From contig CALZDK010000080.1 in the NCBI GenBank assembly GCA_945637645.1, forward strand, positions 1 through 8,731: a DNA stretch of 8,731 bases, read 5' to 3'. This document shows, piece after piece, positions 1 to 6,166 of this stretch (position 1 is its first letter; every line of letters begins with the position of its first letter). This DNA comes from an uncultured Prevotella sp. (lineage in GTDB: Bacteria; Bacteroidota; Bacteroidia; Bacteroidales; Bacteroidaceae). The notes under the pieces are model-generated. The model made no database searches. It saw only the letters and a list, made by a program, of their open reading frames with translations, and was not told the origin of the DNA. A program made the translations under genes and the position numbers.

Positions 1-484
1 ACTTGCGGTTGAAGTCCTCAAAGATGTCACCTACCCGAAGACCTGTCCTCGACACCTTGTCAGTGTATGTAGGTCCGATACCCTTTCCTGTTGTGCCCAC
101 CTTGCTCTTACCCTTTGCAGCCTCGTATGCTGCGTCGAGCACTCTGTGAGTAGGCATGATGAGATGTGCCTTGCGTGAGATGTGCAGGCGCTGTCTGAGG
201 TTATGACCTGAAGCCTCGAGAGCCTTTGCCTCGTCCATAAACAGGTCTGGAGCCAAAACCACTCCATTGCCTATGATGTTCACCTTTCCTCCCTGGAAGA
301 TGCCAGAAGGAATGCTGCGCAAAACATATTTCTCGCCCTCGAACTCCAGGGTGTGTCCTGCGTTTGGACCTCCTTGGAAACGTGCTACTACGTCGTAGTG
401 TGGTGTCAACACGTCAACGACTTTTCCTTTTCCTTCGTCGCCCCACTGCAAACCGAGCAGGACATCTACTTTACCTTTGTTCAT
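1..484 (-). CDS. purA: Adenylosuccinate synthetase, N-terminal 161 residues (cut by window edge)
   Basis: PurA joins IMP and aspartate using GTP to make adenylosuccinate, the first committed step from IMP to AMP, in the cytoplasm. The visible part starts MNKGKVDVLLGLQWGDEGKG. It carries the P-loop-like WGDEGKGK at residues 14-21, with the catalytic Asp at 16, and GGPNAGHT at 38-45, with the catalytic His at 44 (equivalents of Asp13 and His41 in the E. coli enzyme). GTTGKGIGPTY at 130-140 is the conserved IMP-contacting segment. The family is usually about 420-435 residues, so roughly the last 60 percent lies beyond the left edge. The ATG at 484-482 is chosen because conservation starts right after it; its upstream sequence is A-rich with no Shine-Dalgarno. 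The gene follows the Fur-family gene by 50 bp, with no TAnnTTTG element in between, so I infer cotranscription. No frameshift is seen. Confidence 0.97.
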   Translation of the reverse strand, partial: MNKGKVDVLLGLQWGDEGKGKVVDVLTPHYDVVARFQGGPNAGHTLEFEGEKYVLRSIPSGIFQGGKVNIIGNGVVLAPDLFMDEAKALEASGHNLRQRLHISRKAHLIMPTHRVLDAAYEAAKGKSKVGTTGKGIGPTYTDKVSRTGLRVGDIFEDFNRK

Positions 485-534
485 TTTTATATCTGTTATT
501 TTTTTAAGTTTCTCGTATAGTCTCGTTCCACATA

Positions 535-1005
535 TCAGTTTCCACGGCGCTGTCTCGTTATCTTTGCCTGACATGTGCTGCAGATGCCATAGATATATAC
601 AGCATAACCGTCGCGTTTGAACCTCTTGAGATGCAACCTTCCTATCGCCTCGTCCACGTCCTGCGACCTAACCTCAGTCACCTTTCCGCAGTTTGTACAC
701 ACCTGATGAACGTTGCCCCCGTCGGGTTGGCACAACTCGTAGGTCGTGGTGCTTGCAAGATGATGCCTTATCACTATTCGCAACTTGATGAAAAGGTTTA
801 GAGTATTGTATAGGGTGGCACGGCTGACAGGAAATCTCAACTCCTCGCCGAGTTTTTTCCCAAGCTCGTCGAGAGTGAAGTGTCCCGGCATATCAGCCAA
901 GGCGTCGAGAATGGCATATCGCTCTGGAGTTCTTCGATGATTATTCATCTGAAGATAGTTGTCCAGAAGGTTCCTCGCCTTTACTTTTAACTCTTCCTTT
1001 TTCAT
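535..1005 (-). CDS. Fur-family (ferric uptake regulator superfamily) transcriptional regulator
   Basis: This is a 156-residue metal- or peroxide-type repressor of the Fur/PerR/Zur superfamily. The N-terminal winged helix spans about residues 22-85, with the recognition helix near VSRATLYNTLNLF (60-72). The dimerisation and metal domain follows. Two CxxC pairs, C103/C106 and C142/C145, form the structural zinc site. The regulatory sites look incomplete. H42, E90 and H100 align with ligands of the Fur HHDH-associated site, but the HHDH motif itself reads GNVH (97-100), and Y134 stands where E. coli Fur has His125. Which signal it senses (iron, zinc, manganese, peroxide, or none) cannot be told from sequence. 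It has its own promoter and a palindromic box just upstream, suggesting autoregulation, and it precedes purA. The ATG at 1005-1003 is the only start fitting the promoter. Family call is firm; subfamily is not. Confidence 0.93.
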   Translation of the reverse strand: MKKEELKVKARNLLDNYLQMNNHRRTPERYAILDALADMPGHFTLDELGKKLGEELRFPVSRATLYNTLNLFIKLRIVIRHHLASTTTYELCQPDGGNVHQVCTNCGKVTEVRSQDVDEAIGRLHLKRFKRDGYAVYIYGICSTCQAKITRQRRGN

Positions 1006-1026
1006 TCACTTCGCATTATCTCGGCG

Positions 1027-1034
1027 CAAAATTA
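1027..1034 (-). promoter_or_regulatory. -7 promoter element of the Fur-family gene
   Basis: The minus strand reads TAATTTTGC from 1034, an exact match to the Bacteroidetes -7 consensus TAnnTTTG. Its last G is 21 bp before the ATG, giving an expected leader of about 15 nt. The -33 element is weak: a TTG at 1060-1058 lies 23 bp upstream, somewhat farther than usual. A weak -33 overlapped by an operator-like palindrome suits a regulated promoter. Confidence 0.6.
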
Positions 1035-1054
1035 CATATTTTTTATGAAAGAAG

Positions 1055-1069
1055 ACACAATTATTGTCT
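1055..1069. promoter_or_regulatory. Candidate Fur-type 7-1-7 operator box
   Basis: The plus strand reads ACACAAT-T-ATTGTCT, two 7-base arms around one central base, matching at 6 of 7 pairs; the inner 11 bp (1057-1067) are a perfect palindrome. Shape and spacing resemble the Fur/PerR box (TGATAATnATTATCA type). It overlaps the upstream promoter region of the Fur-family gene and the stop codon of the AlkD-like gene. I infer an autoregulatory site. The region is AT-rich, so chance remains possible. Confidence 0.45.
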
Positions 1070-1694
1070 AAAAAACATCTAAATTGATGCGTTTAGTGGC
1101 GTTTTTTGCCAATCTCTCATATACGAGTCCCAAATCGGCGAACCTCATCACGCTTGCCAACGCTGCCTTCCTCACTGCGAGAGAAGGTCCTTGAAGCGCT
1201 GTCAGAGCCTGGTCGACAAACTCGTTTATGCCTCTCTCGTTTGGTTCCTGACCACGTCCGAAGATTCTGGCGAGGACATGAAAACCGCAAAGCTGTCTTA
1301 TGTCGTCGGAAGCCGCTATCCACTCGTAAGCTTTCTGGGCGGCAAAGGGAAGATGCTGATAGAGATTGAATGATGCCATCTCTGCAATCTCCTGCGAAGG
1401 TGTCTGCTCCATCCAAATATCCACCACCTCTGGCAATATCTTGTCGGCAGGCATTATCATTGTCGCGAGAATCTTGCACTCGCGCACGTTCTCTTTCCAT
1501 AATGCTATTGCCAAGTCATAGTCCTTGCCTATCTCTGCCGCCTTCTTGCGCAACATCGGTATCGACGCTCCCCAGTTGACGTGATAGTCAAGTCCCTTCT
1601 CGCGCATTGACTGCGATGCCACTCCGTCCATCATCAGTCGGAACGACTGCTTTATTTCCTTCACACGCTCATTTAGCTGTTCGTTGTTTTGCAT
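1068..1694 (-). CDS. AlkD-superfamily (DNA alkylation repair-like) HEAT-repeat protein
   Basis: The 208-residue protein is nearly all helix and has the look of AlkD/COG4912 proteins. These are stacks of HEAT-like helix pairs that, in Bacillus AlkD, remove alkylated bases from DNA. The best matching stretch is ALWKENVRECKILATMI (64-80), like the family's LW..G..E.RILA signature; IPMLRKKAAEIGKDYDLA (45-62) precedes it. Bacillus AlkD relies on Trp109, Asp113, Arg148 and Trp187. Here the region that should carry the first two reads SQEIAEMASFNLYQHLP (100-116) with no Trp-x-x-x-Asp. An Arg (R133) may match Arg148, and I see no match for Trp187. My recollection is that Bacteroidales homologues share this pattern, so it may be a distinct subfamily and not necessarily a base-removing enzyme. 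It lies 15 bp after the peptidase gene, probably in the same transcript. Confidence 0.75.
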   Translation of the reverse strand: MQNNEQLNERVKEIKQSFRLMMDGVASQSMREKGLDYHVNWGASIPMLRKKAAEIGKDYDLAIALWKENVRECKILATMIMPADKILPEVVDIWMEQTPSQEIAEMASFNLYQHLPFAAQKAYEWIAASDDIRQLCGFHVLARIFGRGQEPNERGINEFVDQALTALQGPSLAVRKAALASVMRFADLGLVYERLAKNATKRINLDVF

Positions 1695-1709
1695 TTTTTT
1701 TCTTGTTTT

Positions 1710-3659
1710 TCATCTGTATTCCCTACTGTAGCGTAGCATCTGATCACTGTAGCCTTCAGTATAGTCAACGGCAATGTCTGTAATGTTGCCATCACTGTCT
1801 CTTACAGGCTTGAGCACAGGATTTATGAAACCTTTGTAAGGTGCTATGTCGAGACTCTTATAGCGTTTCAATATCTCTTCGTGCAGTTCTGAGTCAATCT
1901 TCACACCGTAGTTCTCCACGAGTTGGCGTGCAGCCTCATAGTCTCCCTCGCTCTTTATACGTTGTATCTCCGCAAGGAGTTTCGCAAACAGTGCGCGCAA
2001 CTTCTCGTAGTCATCCACCGCAACAAAGGTCTTTCCATCTCGCTTCACCAAGCTGACTGCATCTCCATTGGCAAGGCACCATCGGGCAATAAGGGCACGG
2101 TTGCGCATGTGAGCCTCCTCTATACAGTGTCCAGGCTTTATTCTCACGAGCTGCGTCAGCAGTCCGTTCATCACATATGTATAATAGTTTGACTTATACG
2201 CCTCGGCATCGTTGAGAAGTCCGAGTTCCACCAGTTTCCTGTCGGCAATATAGTAGAGTCCGAAGAGGTCTGCCCTCGCCTCTTCTATCGTGTTTCCGTA
2301 TGCTTTCAGCGCGTCGGGACTTGTGCCTGGGAGCAGTTGTCCGCTGCCATGTCCAAGACACTCGTGCAGGTCGGTGTGCAGCTCGTCGCAGATGTCGCCA
2401 TATTTGCGTATCATTGCCACGGTGTCTGCGTCGATGACAAACTCCTCCAACATGCCGTTGCCCTTGGCAACCTTGCTGTAGGCATCGGTGAGATTGCTTA
2501 TCGTAATGCTCTTGCTTCCGTGTTGTGCACGTATCCAGTCGGCATTCGGAAGGTTAATGCCTATTGCGGTTGAAGGATATTCGTCTCCTCCGAGCATAGC
2601 AGCGCATATTGCCTTTGCCGATACTCCCTTCACTTTCTTCTTGCGGAAGCGTGGGTCCACTGGCGAGTGGTCCTCAAACCACTGTGCGTTGCCGCTGATT
2701 TTCTCTGTGCGCTTAGTAGCCTCCACATCTTTATATTCCACGATGCCTTCCCAAGATCCCTTGAACCCCAGCGGGTCTCCATAGACCTCTATGAATCCGT
2801 TGATAAAGTCAATATCGCCCTCAGTTTCCTTTATCCATTCTATTGAGTACTCGTCGAACACTCTCAGGTCGCCGCTCTTGTAGTACTCCACAAGCAAGTC
2901 GATGATTTTCTTCTGCCTGCTGTTCTCGGCAAACTCACGGGCCTTTTCCAGCCAAAAGACAATTTTCGACAATATCTGTCCATACTTGCCTCCAACTTTC
3001 CACACTTCTTCTTGCAGTTCTCCGTTCTTTCGTGTCAGGCGGGAGTTAAGTCCGAATGAAGGCGTGTTCTCCGGGCAAGTGGCTTTCAGTGCCGCATAGA
3101 AGTCCTCAGCCTCCTGCTGCGTCACACCGTCGTAGTAGTTGCAAGCCGAGGTTACCACGAGGTCCTCTCCTTCAGTCTTGTTCACCCTTTTTGCATCAAC
3201 CTTAGGGTCAAACATCACAATGGCAATCTCGTCTATCAACTCTTCCACATCCGACTCGTTGCCGAATCCTCCATCCTCAAGGCACGCTTTCTTCGCCACT
3301 CGGCGGAAATAGTCCTCCGAGAAGCCAGGGATGAATTTCTCTTGTCCGTAATGATGGTGTATGCCGTTTGAGAACCACACCCTCTTAAGGTAAACTTCCA
3401 GCTCCCGGAAGTCGTCGTTGTCATGGTTTACACCCTCCGATGTAACAACGGTCTCCAGCACACTCCTTATCTTGAGGTTGTGCTTACCGAACTGGTCGAA
3501 AGTAATATCGCGTCCGTATAGGGTAGCCTGTGCTAAGCAGTAGATGTACTTTTTCTGCACAACAGACAATTGCTCAAACCCGTCGAGACGGTATCTGAGC
3601 AATTGTATATCGGCAAAACGTTCATCAGAATAGTTAAAGTCTGAAGTCGTTTCTCTCAT
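1710..3659 (-). CDS. Dipeptidyl-peptidase III-like zinc metallopeptidase (family M49)
   Basis: Family M49 enzymes remove dipeptides from the N-terminus of short peptides. The 649-residue protein has both family motifs. HECLGH at 432-437 gives zinc ligands H432 and H437 and catalytic E433. EEARAD at 459-464 gives the third ligand, E460. GINLPNADWIR at 367-377 corresponds to the substrate-binding strand that contains NLPN in related enzymes. HECLGH, with Cys inside the motif, is the form I associate with Bacteroides enzymes; human DPP III has HELLGH. There is no signal peptide, lipobox or membrane segment, so cytoplasmic action is expected, probably in recycling peptides taken up or released by proteolysis. 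Its ATG overlaps the stop of the upstream AraC-type gene by one base (TAATG), indicating translational coupling. The length is close to the usual bacterial size and no break is seen. Confidence 0.93.
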   Translation of the reverse strand: MRETTSDFNYSDERFADIQLLRYRLDGFEQLSVVQKKYIYCLAQATLYGRDITFDQFGKHNLKIRSVLETVVTSEGVNHDNDDFRELEVYLKRVWFSNGIHHHYGQEKFIPGFSEDYFRRVAKKACLEDGGFGNESDVEELIDEIAIVMFDPKVDAKRVNKTEGEDLVVTSACNYYDGVTQQEAEDFYAALKATCPENTPSFGLNSRLTRKNGELQEEVWKVGGKYGQILSKIVFWLEKAREFAENSRQKKIIDLLVEYYKSGDLRVFDEYSIEWIKETEGDIDFINGFIEVYGDPLGFKGSWEGIVEYKDVEATKRTEKISGNAQWFEDHSPVDPRFRKKKVKGVSAKAICAAMLGGDEYPSTAIGINLPNADWIRAQHGSKSITISNLTDAYSKVAKGNGMLEEFVIDADTVAMIRKYGDICDELHTDLHECLGHGSGQLLPGTSPDALKAYGNTIEEARADLFGLYYIADRKLVELGLLNDAEAYKSNYYTYVMNGLLTQLVRIKPGHCIEEAHMRNRALIARWCLANGDAVSLVKRDGKTFVAVDDYEKLRALFAKLLAEIQRIKSEGDYEAARQLVENYGVKIDSELHEEILKRYKSLDIAPYKGFINPVLKPVRDSDGNITDIAVDYTEGYSDQMLRYSREYR

Positions 3660-4126
3660 TATTCTTCTTCTTTCTGTTTTTTCTTCATGCGTGCAGCCTT
3701 AGCCTTGGCTTGCTGAGCCTGGTGCTGCACACGATAGTCGCGTGGTGTCATGTTCATAATCTTGTAGAACGAGGCATAGAACGACTGTCTGTTGGCAAAT
3801 CCCACCATATCGCTCACCTCCTCCATGTTAAGGTCTTTGTAGCGCTTGTCTGTCAGGATTGTCATAGCCTCCTCAATTCTGAACTTATTTACGAAAGATG
3901 TGTAGTTCATGTGGAACCTCACGTTCACCACGGCTGAGATATACCTTGTGTTGGTACCAAGGTCCTCTGCCAGCTGCTTTGCGGAATAGTCCTTGTCCTT
4001 GTATTTCTTTTTCATAACTATGATGTCGAGGATTTTTTCTTTCATCTCGTCCATCAACTGCGGATTTACCAATGTTCTGTAGGCCGCCTCCTTCTCTTTT
4101 TTCTCGGTAATATTGTACTTAGCCAT
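3659..4126 (-). CDS. AraC-type helix-turn-helix regulator without a ligand-binding domain
   Basis: The 155-residue protein is essentially a bare AraC/XylS DNA-binding domain. The first HTH lies at about 47-85 (YSAKQLAEDLGTNTRYISAV, then a segment ending in FRIEEA). The second lies at about 99-132, with the diagnostic DMVGFANRQSFYASFYKIM and MTPRDYR. Residues 1-45 are a charged helix, and the tail 133-155 is rich in Gln, Ala and Lys (QHQAQQAKAKAARMKKKQ). No sugar- or sensor-binding domain is present, so activity may be set by abundance, a partner, or a second signal not visible here. It is the first gene of the leftward set and overlaps the M49 peptidase start by one base. It diverges from recQ across a 122-bp region that holds its promoter and a perfect inverted repeat, so autoregulation and possibly control of recQ are inferred. 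Its targets are unknown. Confidence 0.9.
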   Translation of the reverse strand: MAKYNITEKKEKEAAYRTLVNPQLMDEMKEKILDIIVMKKKYKDKDYSAKQLAEDLGTNTRYISAVVNVRFHMNYTSFVNKFRIEEAMTILTDKRYKDLNMEEVSDMVGFANRQSFYASFYKIMNMTPRDYRVQHQAQQAKAKAARMKKKQKEEE

Positions 4127-4142
4127 AAACCTTAGAGTTGTT

Positions 4143-4192
4143 TGATTATTATTTCATCGGCAAAAATACAAAAAAAATTGAAATAATAATCA
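4143..4192. repeat. Perfect 14-bp inverted repeat framing the AraC-type gene promoter
   Basis: TGATTATTATTTCA at 4143-4156 is exactly complementary to TGAAATAATAATCA at 4179-4192, with a 22-bp A-rich spacer. The spacer contains the leftward -7 element; one arm covers the expected -33 position and the other the expected transcription start. Arm centres are 36 bp apart. Lying upstream of both genes, it is not a terminator for either. A paired operator is the best reading; an mRNA hairpin is less likely because the outer arm is not transcribed leftward. Confidence 0.7.
4161..4168 (-). promoter_or_regulatory. -7 promoter element of the AraC-type/peptidase/AlkD-like unit
   Basis: The minus strand reads TATTTTTGC from 4168, an exact TAnnTTTG match, 34 bp before the ATG at 4126. 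At the expected -33 position (about 4188-4191) the sequence is GATT, not TTTG. The inverted-repeat arm sits exactly there, so the promoter may depend on a bound regulator. Confidence 0.6.
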
Positions 4193-4222
4193 TTTATGCT
4201 TCTTTTTTTTCTAAAAAAAATA

Positions 4223-4230
4223 TAACTTTG
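4223..4230 (+). promoter_or_regulatory. -7 promoter element of recQ
   Basis: TAACTTTG matches TAnnTTTG exactly and ends 18 bp before the recQ ATG, giving a leader of about 12 nt. No good TTTG is found 19-21 bp upstream, where the sequence is a T-run. The right arm of the inverted repeat at 4179-4192 lies about 30 bp above this element. An 11-bp palindrome, TTTGCAGCAAA (4227-4237), overlaps the element and expected start site. Confidence 0.55.
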
Positions 4231-4248
4231 CAGCAAAATTGACTTTTT

Positions 4249-6069
4249 ATGGACCCAAAGACTGTTTTAAAGACATATTTTGGCTATGATTCCTTCAGAA
4301 AAAACCAGCAGGAAATCATCAGCTCGGCAATGCAGCGACACGACACTCTCGTGCTTATGCCAACTGGCGGAGGCAAGAGCCTCTGCTATCAGGTGCCTGC
4401 CATGTTGATGCCTGGGACATGCATTGTCGTCTCCCCTCTCATTAGCCTAATGCAGGATCAGGTGGAGGCTCTCAAGGCGAACGGTATTGAGGCGGAGGCT
4501 CTCAACAGTTCTCACGACCTCGGCATCGACACCACCATACGCCGCCGCGTAGTCTCTGGCGACGTGAAAATCCTCTACATGTCACCAGAGAGGCTCATGA
4601 CCGAGATCCCCTTCCTTCTCTCACAGATGCGCATCTCCCTCATTGCCATCGACGAGGCACACTGCATAAGCCAGTGGGGACACGACTTCCGACCTGAATA
4701 CTCGCAGCTCGGCGACATCCGCCAACGCTTTCCCGACGTTCCCATCATGGCTCTCACTGCCACTGCCGACAGGATAACTCGATTGGACATAATCAAGCAG
4801 CTGCGACTTAACAACCCAAGGGAATTTATCTCCAGTTTCGACCGCCCAAACCTGAGCCTCGCTGTCAAAAAGGGCTATACGCCAAAGGAAAAGACATCAT
4901 TCATCATAAATTTTATCAAGGCGCGCCCTCTTGATGCAGGTATAGTCTATTGCCTCAGCAGGGCAAGCACAGAGAAACTCGCAAATGAGCTCAACGCCCA
5001 CGGCATACATGCCGCTGCCTACCATGCAGGTATGCCTGCAGCCGACCGCACTCTCACACAGGCAAAGTTCAAGCAGGACGACATCCTCGTGGTGTGCGCC
5101 ACCATTGCCTTCGGCATGGGAATAGACAAGAGCAACGTACGCTGGGTGATACACTTCAACATGCCCAAGAGCATAGAAAGCTACTATCAGGAAATAGGAC
5201 GAGCAGGGCGCGATGGAGCTCCGGCGGAGACCATCCTCTTCTATTCCATGAACGACATCATTATGCTTGAGAAATTCGTCAAGGAGAGCGGACAGCGGGA
5301 GATAAATGCCGACAAGCTGCGCAGGATGCAGGAGTATGCTGAGTCGAGTGTTTGTCGCAGAAGAATCCTGCTGAACTACTTCAACGAGGTTTCCGACCAC
5401 GATTGCCACAACTGCGACGTCTGCCAAGACCCTCCAAAGAGGTTCGACGGGACAAGATATGTGCAGATGGCACTCAGTGCGGCAAAGCGCACAGGAGAGG
5501 AGGCAAAAGTATCAACAATAATTGAAATAGTAAAGGGAATAAAGTCTCCGACCGTTGTACGAAAAAGCTATGACCGCCTGCCGACATTCGGCGTGGGAAA
5601 AGAACTTACAACCAAGCAGTGGAGAGACTACATGCTACAGATGATGCAGCTGGGCTTCTTTGACATAGAGTACGACAAGGCTGACGCTGTCAAGGTAACG
5701 GCGGCAGGAGAAGATGTGCTTTGGAGCAGGAAACAGGCATTGCTCTGTCAGCCTGCCGAAGATGTGCTGCCATTGGCAAAGAGGAGCAGGAAGAACAAGA
5801 AGATACAGCTTGTCATCCCGCATTTCACCAATGTGGCGACAAACGAGGAAGACCCGAACCTTTTCGAGGCACTACGCATTCTCAGGAAGAAATGTGCCGA
5901 CGAGGAAGGTTTCCCGCCCTACATCGTTTTCAGCGACAAGGTGCTCCACAATCTCGCCACATCGAAGCCGACAACGCTCGACGACTTCGGAAACGTGTCG
6001 GGCATCGGCGAGCACAAGAAAGCGAAATACGGAGCGCGTTTCGTCGAGTTAATCAAGAAAATGACATGA
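4249..6069 (+). CDS. recQ: ATP-dependent DNA helicase RecQ
   Basis: RecQ unwinds DNA 3' to 5' in recombinational repair and at stalled forks. All domains are present in 606 residues, close to E. coli RecQ (about 610). The first RecA-like domain has Walker A PTGGGKS (38-44) and DEAH (135-138) followed by CISQWGHDFRPEY (139-151), including the aromatic-rich loop that couples ssDNA binding to ATP hydrolysis. The second has motif VI QEIGRAGRD (314-322). The RecQ-C zinc site uses C369, C386, C389 and C392. A winged helix follows at about 402-500, then an HRDC domain at about 537-606. The ATG at 4249 sits at the normal family start. The gene diverges from the AraC-type regulator and is followed after 97 bp by a separate promoter, so it may be monocistronic. 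I see no LexA-like box upstream. Confidence 0.98.
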   Translation: MDPKTVLKTYFGYDSFRKNQQEIISSAMQRHDTLVLMPTGGGKSLCYQVPAMLMPGTCIVVSPLISLMQDQVEALKANGIEAEALNSSHDLGIDTTIRRRVVSGDVKILYMSPERLMTEIPFLLSQMRISLIAIDEAHCISQWGHDFRPEYSQLGDIRQRFPDVPIMALTATADRITRLDIIKQLRLNNPREFISSFDRPNLSLAVKKGYTPKEKTSFIINFIKARPLDAGIVYCLSRASTEKLANELNAHGIHAAAYHAGMPAADRTLTQAKFKQDDILVVCATIAFGMGIDKSNVRWVIHFNMPKSIESYYQEIGRAGRDGAPAETILFYSMNDIIMLEKFVKESGQREINADKLRRMQEYAESSVCRRRILLNYFNEVSDHDCHNCDVCQDPPKRFDGTRYVQMALSAAKRTGEEAKVSTIIEIVKGIKSPTVVRKSYDRLPTFGVGKELTTKQWRDYMLQMMQLGFFDIEYDKADAVKVTAAGEDVLWSRKQALLCQPAEDVLPLAKRSRKNKKIQLVIPHFTNVATNEEDPNLFEALRILRKKCADEEGFPPYIVFSDKVLHNLATSKPTTLDDFGNVSGIGEHKKAKYGARFVELIKKMT

Positions 6070-6108
6070 GTCTCTTTCCGTTTGTTTGTGACTATCTCGT
6101 GCAAAAAA

Positions 6109-6132
6109 CAAAATAAAGACAAATTTATTTTG
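6109..6132. repeat. 9-bp inverted repeat between recQ and the DMP19-like gene
   Basis: CAAAATAAA (6109-6117) pairs perfectly with TTTATTTTG (6124-6132) around the 6-base loop GACAAA. It lies 40 bp after the recQ stop. Nearly all pairs are A-T and no clean T-run follows, so it would be a poor intrinsic terminator. Its right arm contains the -33 TTTG of the next promoter, so it may instead be a binding site, or chance. Confidence 0.35.
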
Positions 6133-6159
6133 CCGTTTCACACATTATTATTACCTTTG
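6129..6159 (+). promoter_or_regulatory. Consensus Bacteroidetes promoter of the DMP19-like/smpB/metH unit
   Basis: TTTG at 6129-6132 and TACCTTTG at 6152-6159 are separated by 19 bp, an exact match to the TTTG/TAnnTTTG promoter used by the main Bacteroidetes sigma factor. It is the best promoter in the window. Only 7 bp lie between its end and the ATG at 6167, so the transcript should have almost no leader. Confidence 0.78.
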
Positions 6160-6166
6160 CACTCGT

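Noticed and set aside
31..267. Open frame of 78 codons on the minus strand
   Set aside because: It lies inside purA in another frame; the purA frame carries the conserved motifs and this one resembles nothing.
1052..1072. Hairpin AGACA/TGTCT after the AlkD-like gene as a terminator
   Set aside because: On the minus strand the stem is only five pairs with a 7-base loop and no T-run follows; a regulator box fits better.
1106..1579. Several plus- and minus-strand open frames across the AlkD-like gene
   Set aside because: All overlap the 208-residue frame, have skewed Arg/Ser-rich composition and no recognisable domain; shadows of real coding.
4143..4192. Intrinsic terminator reading of the inverted repeat
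   Set aside because: It lies upstream of both divergent genes, the loop is 22 bases, the stem is AT-rich and no transcript is expected to end there.
4897..5427. 176-codon open frame opposite recQ
   Set aside because: It is antisense to the conserved helicase and zinc-binding parts of recQ and has no independent start signals or family resemblance.
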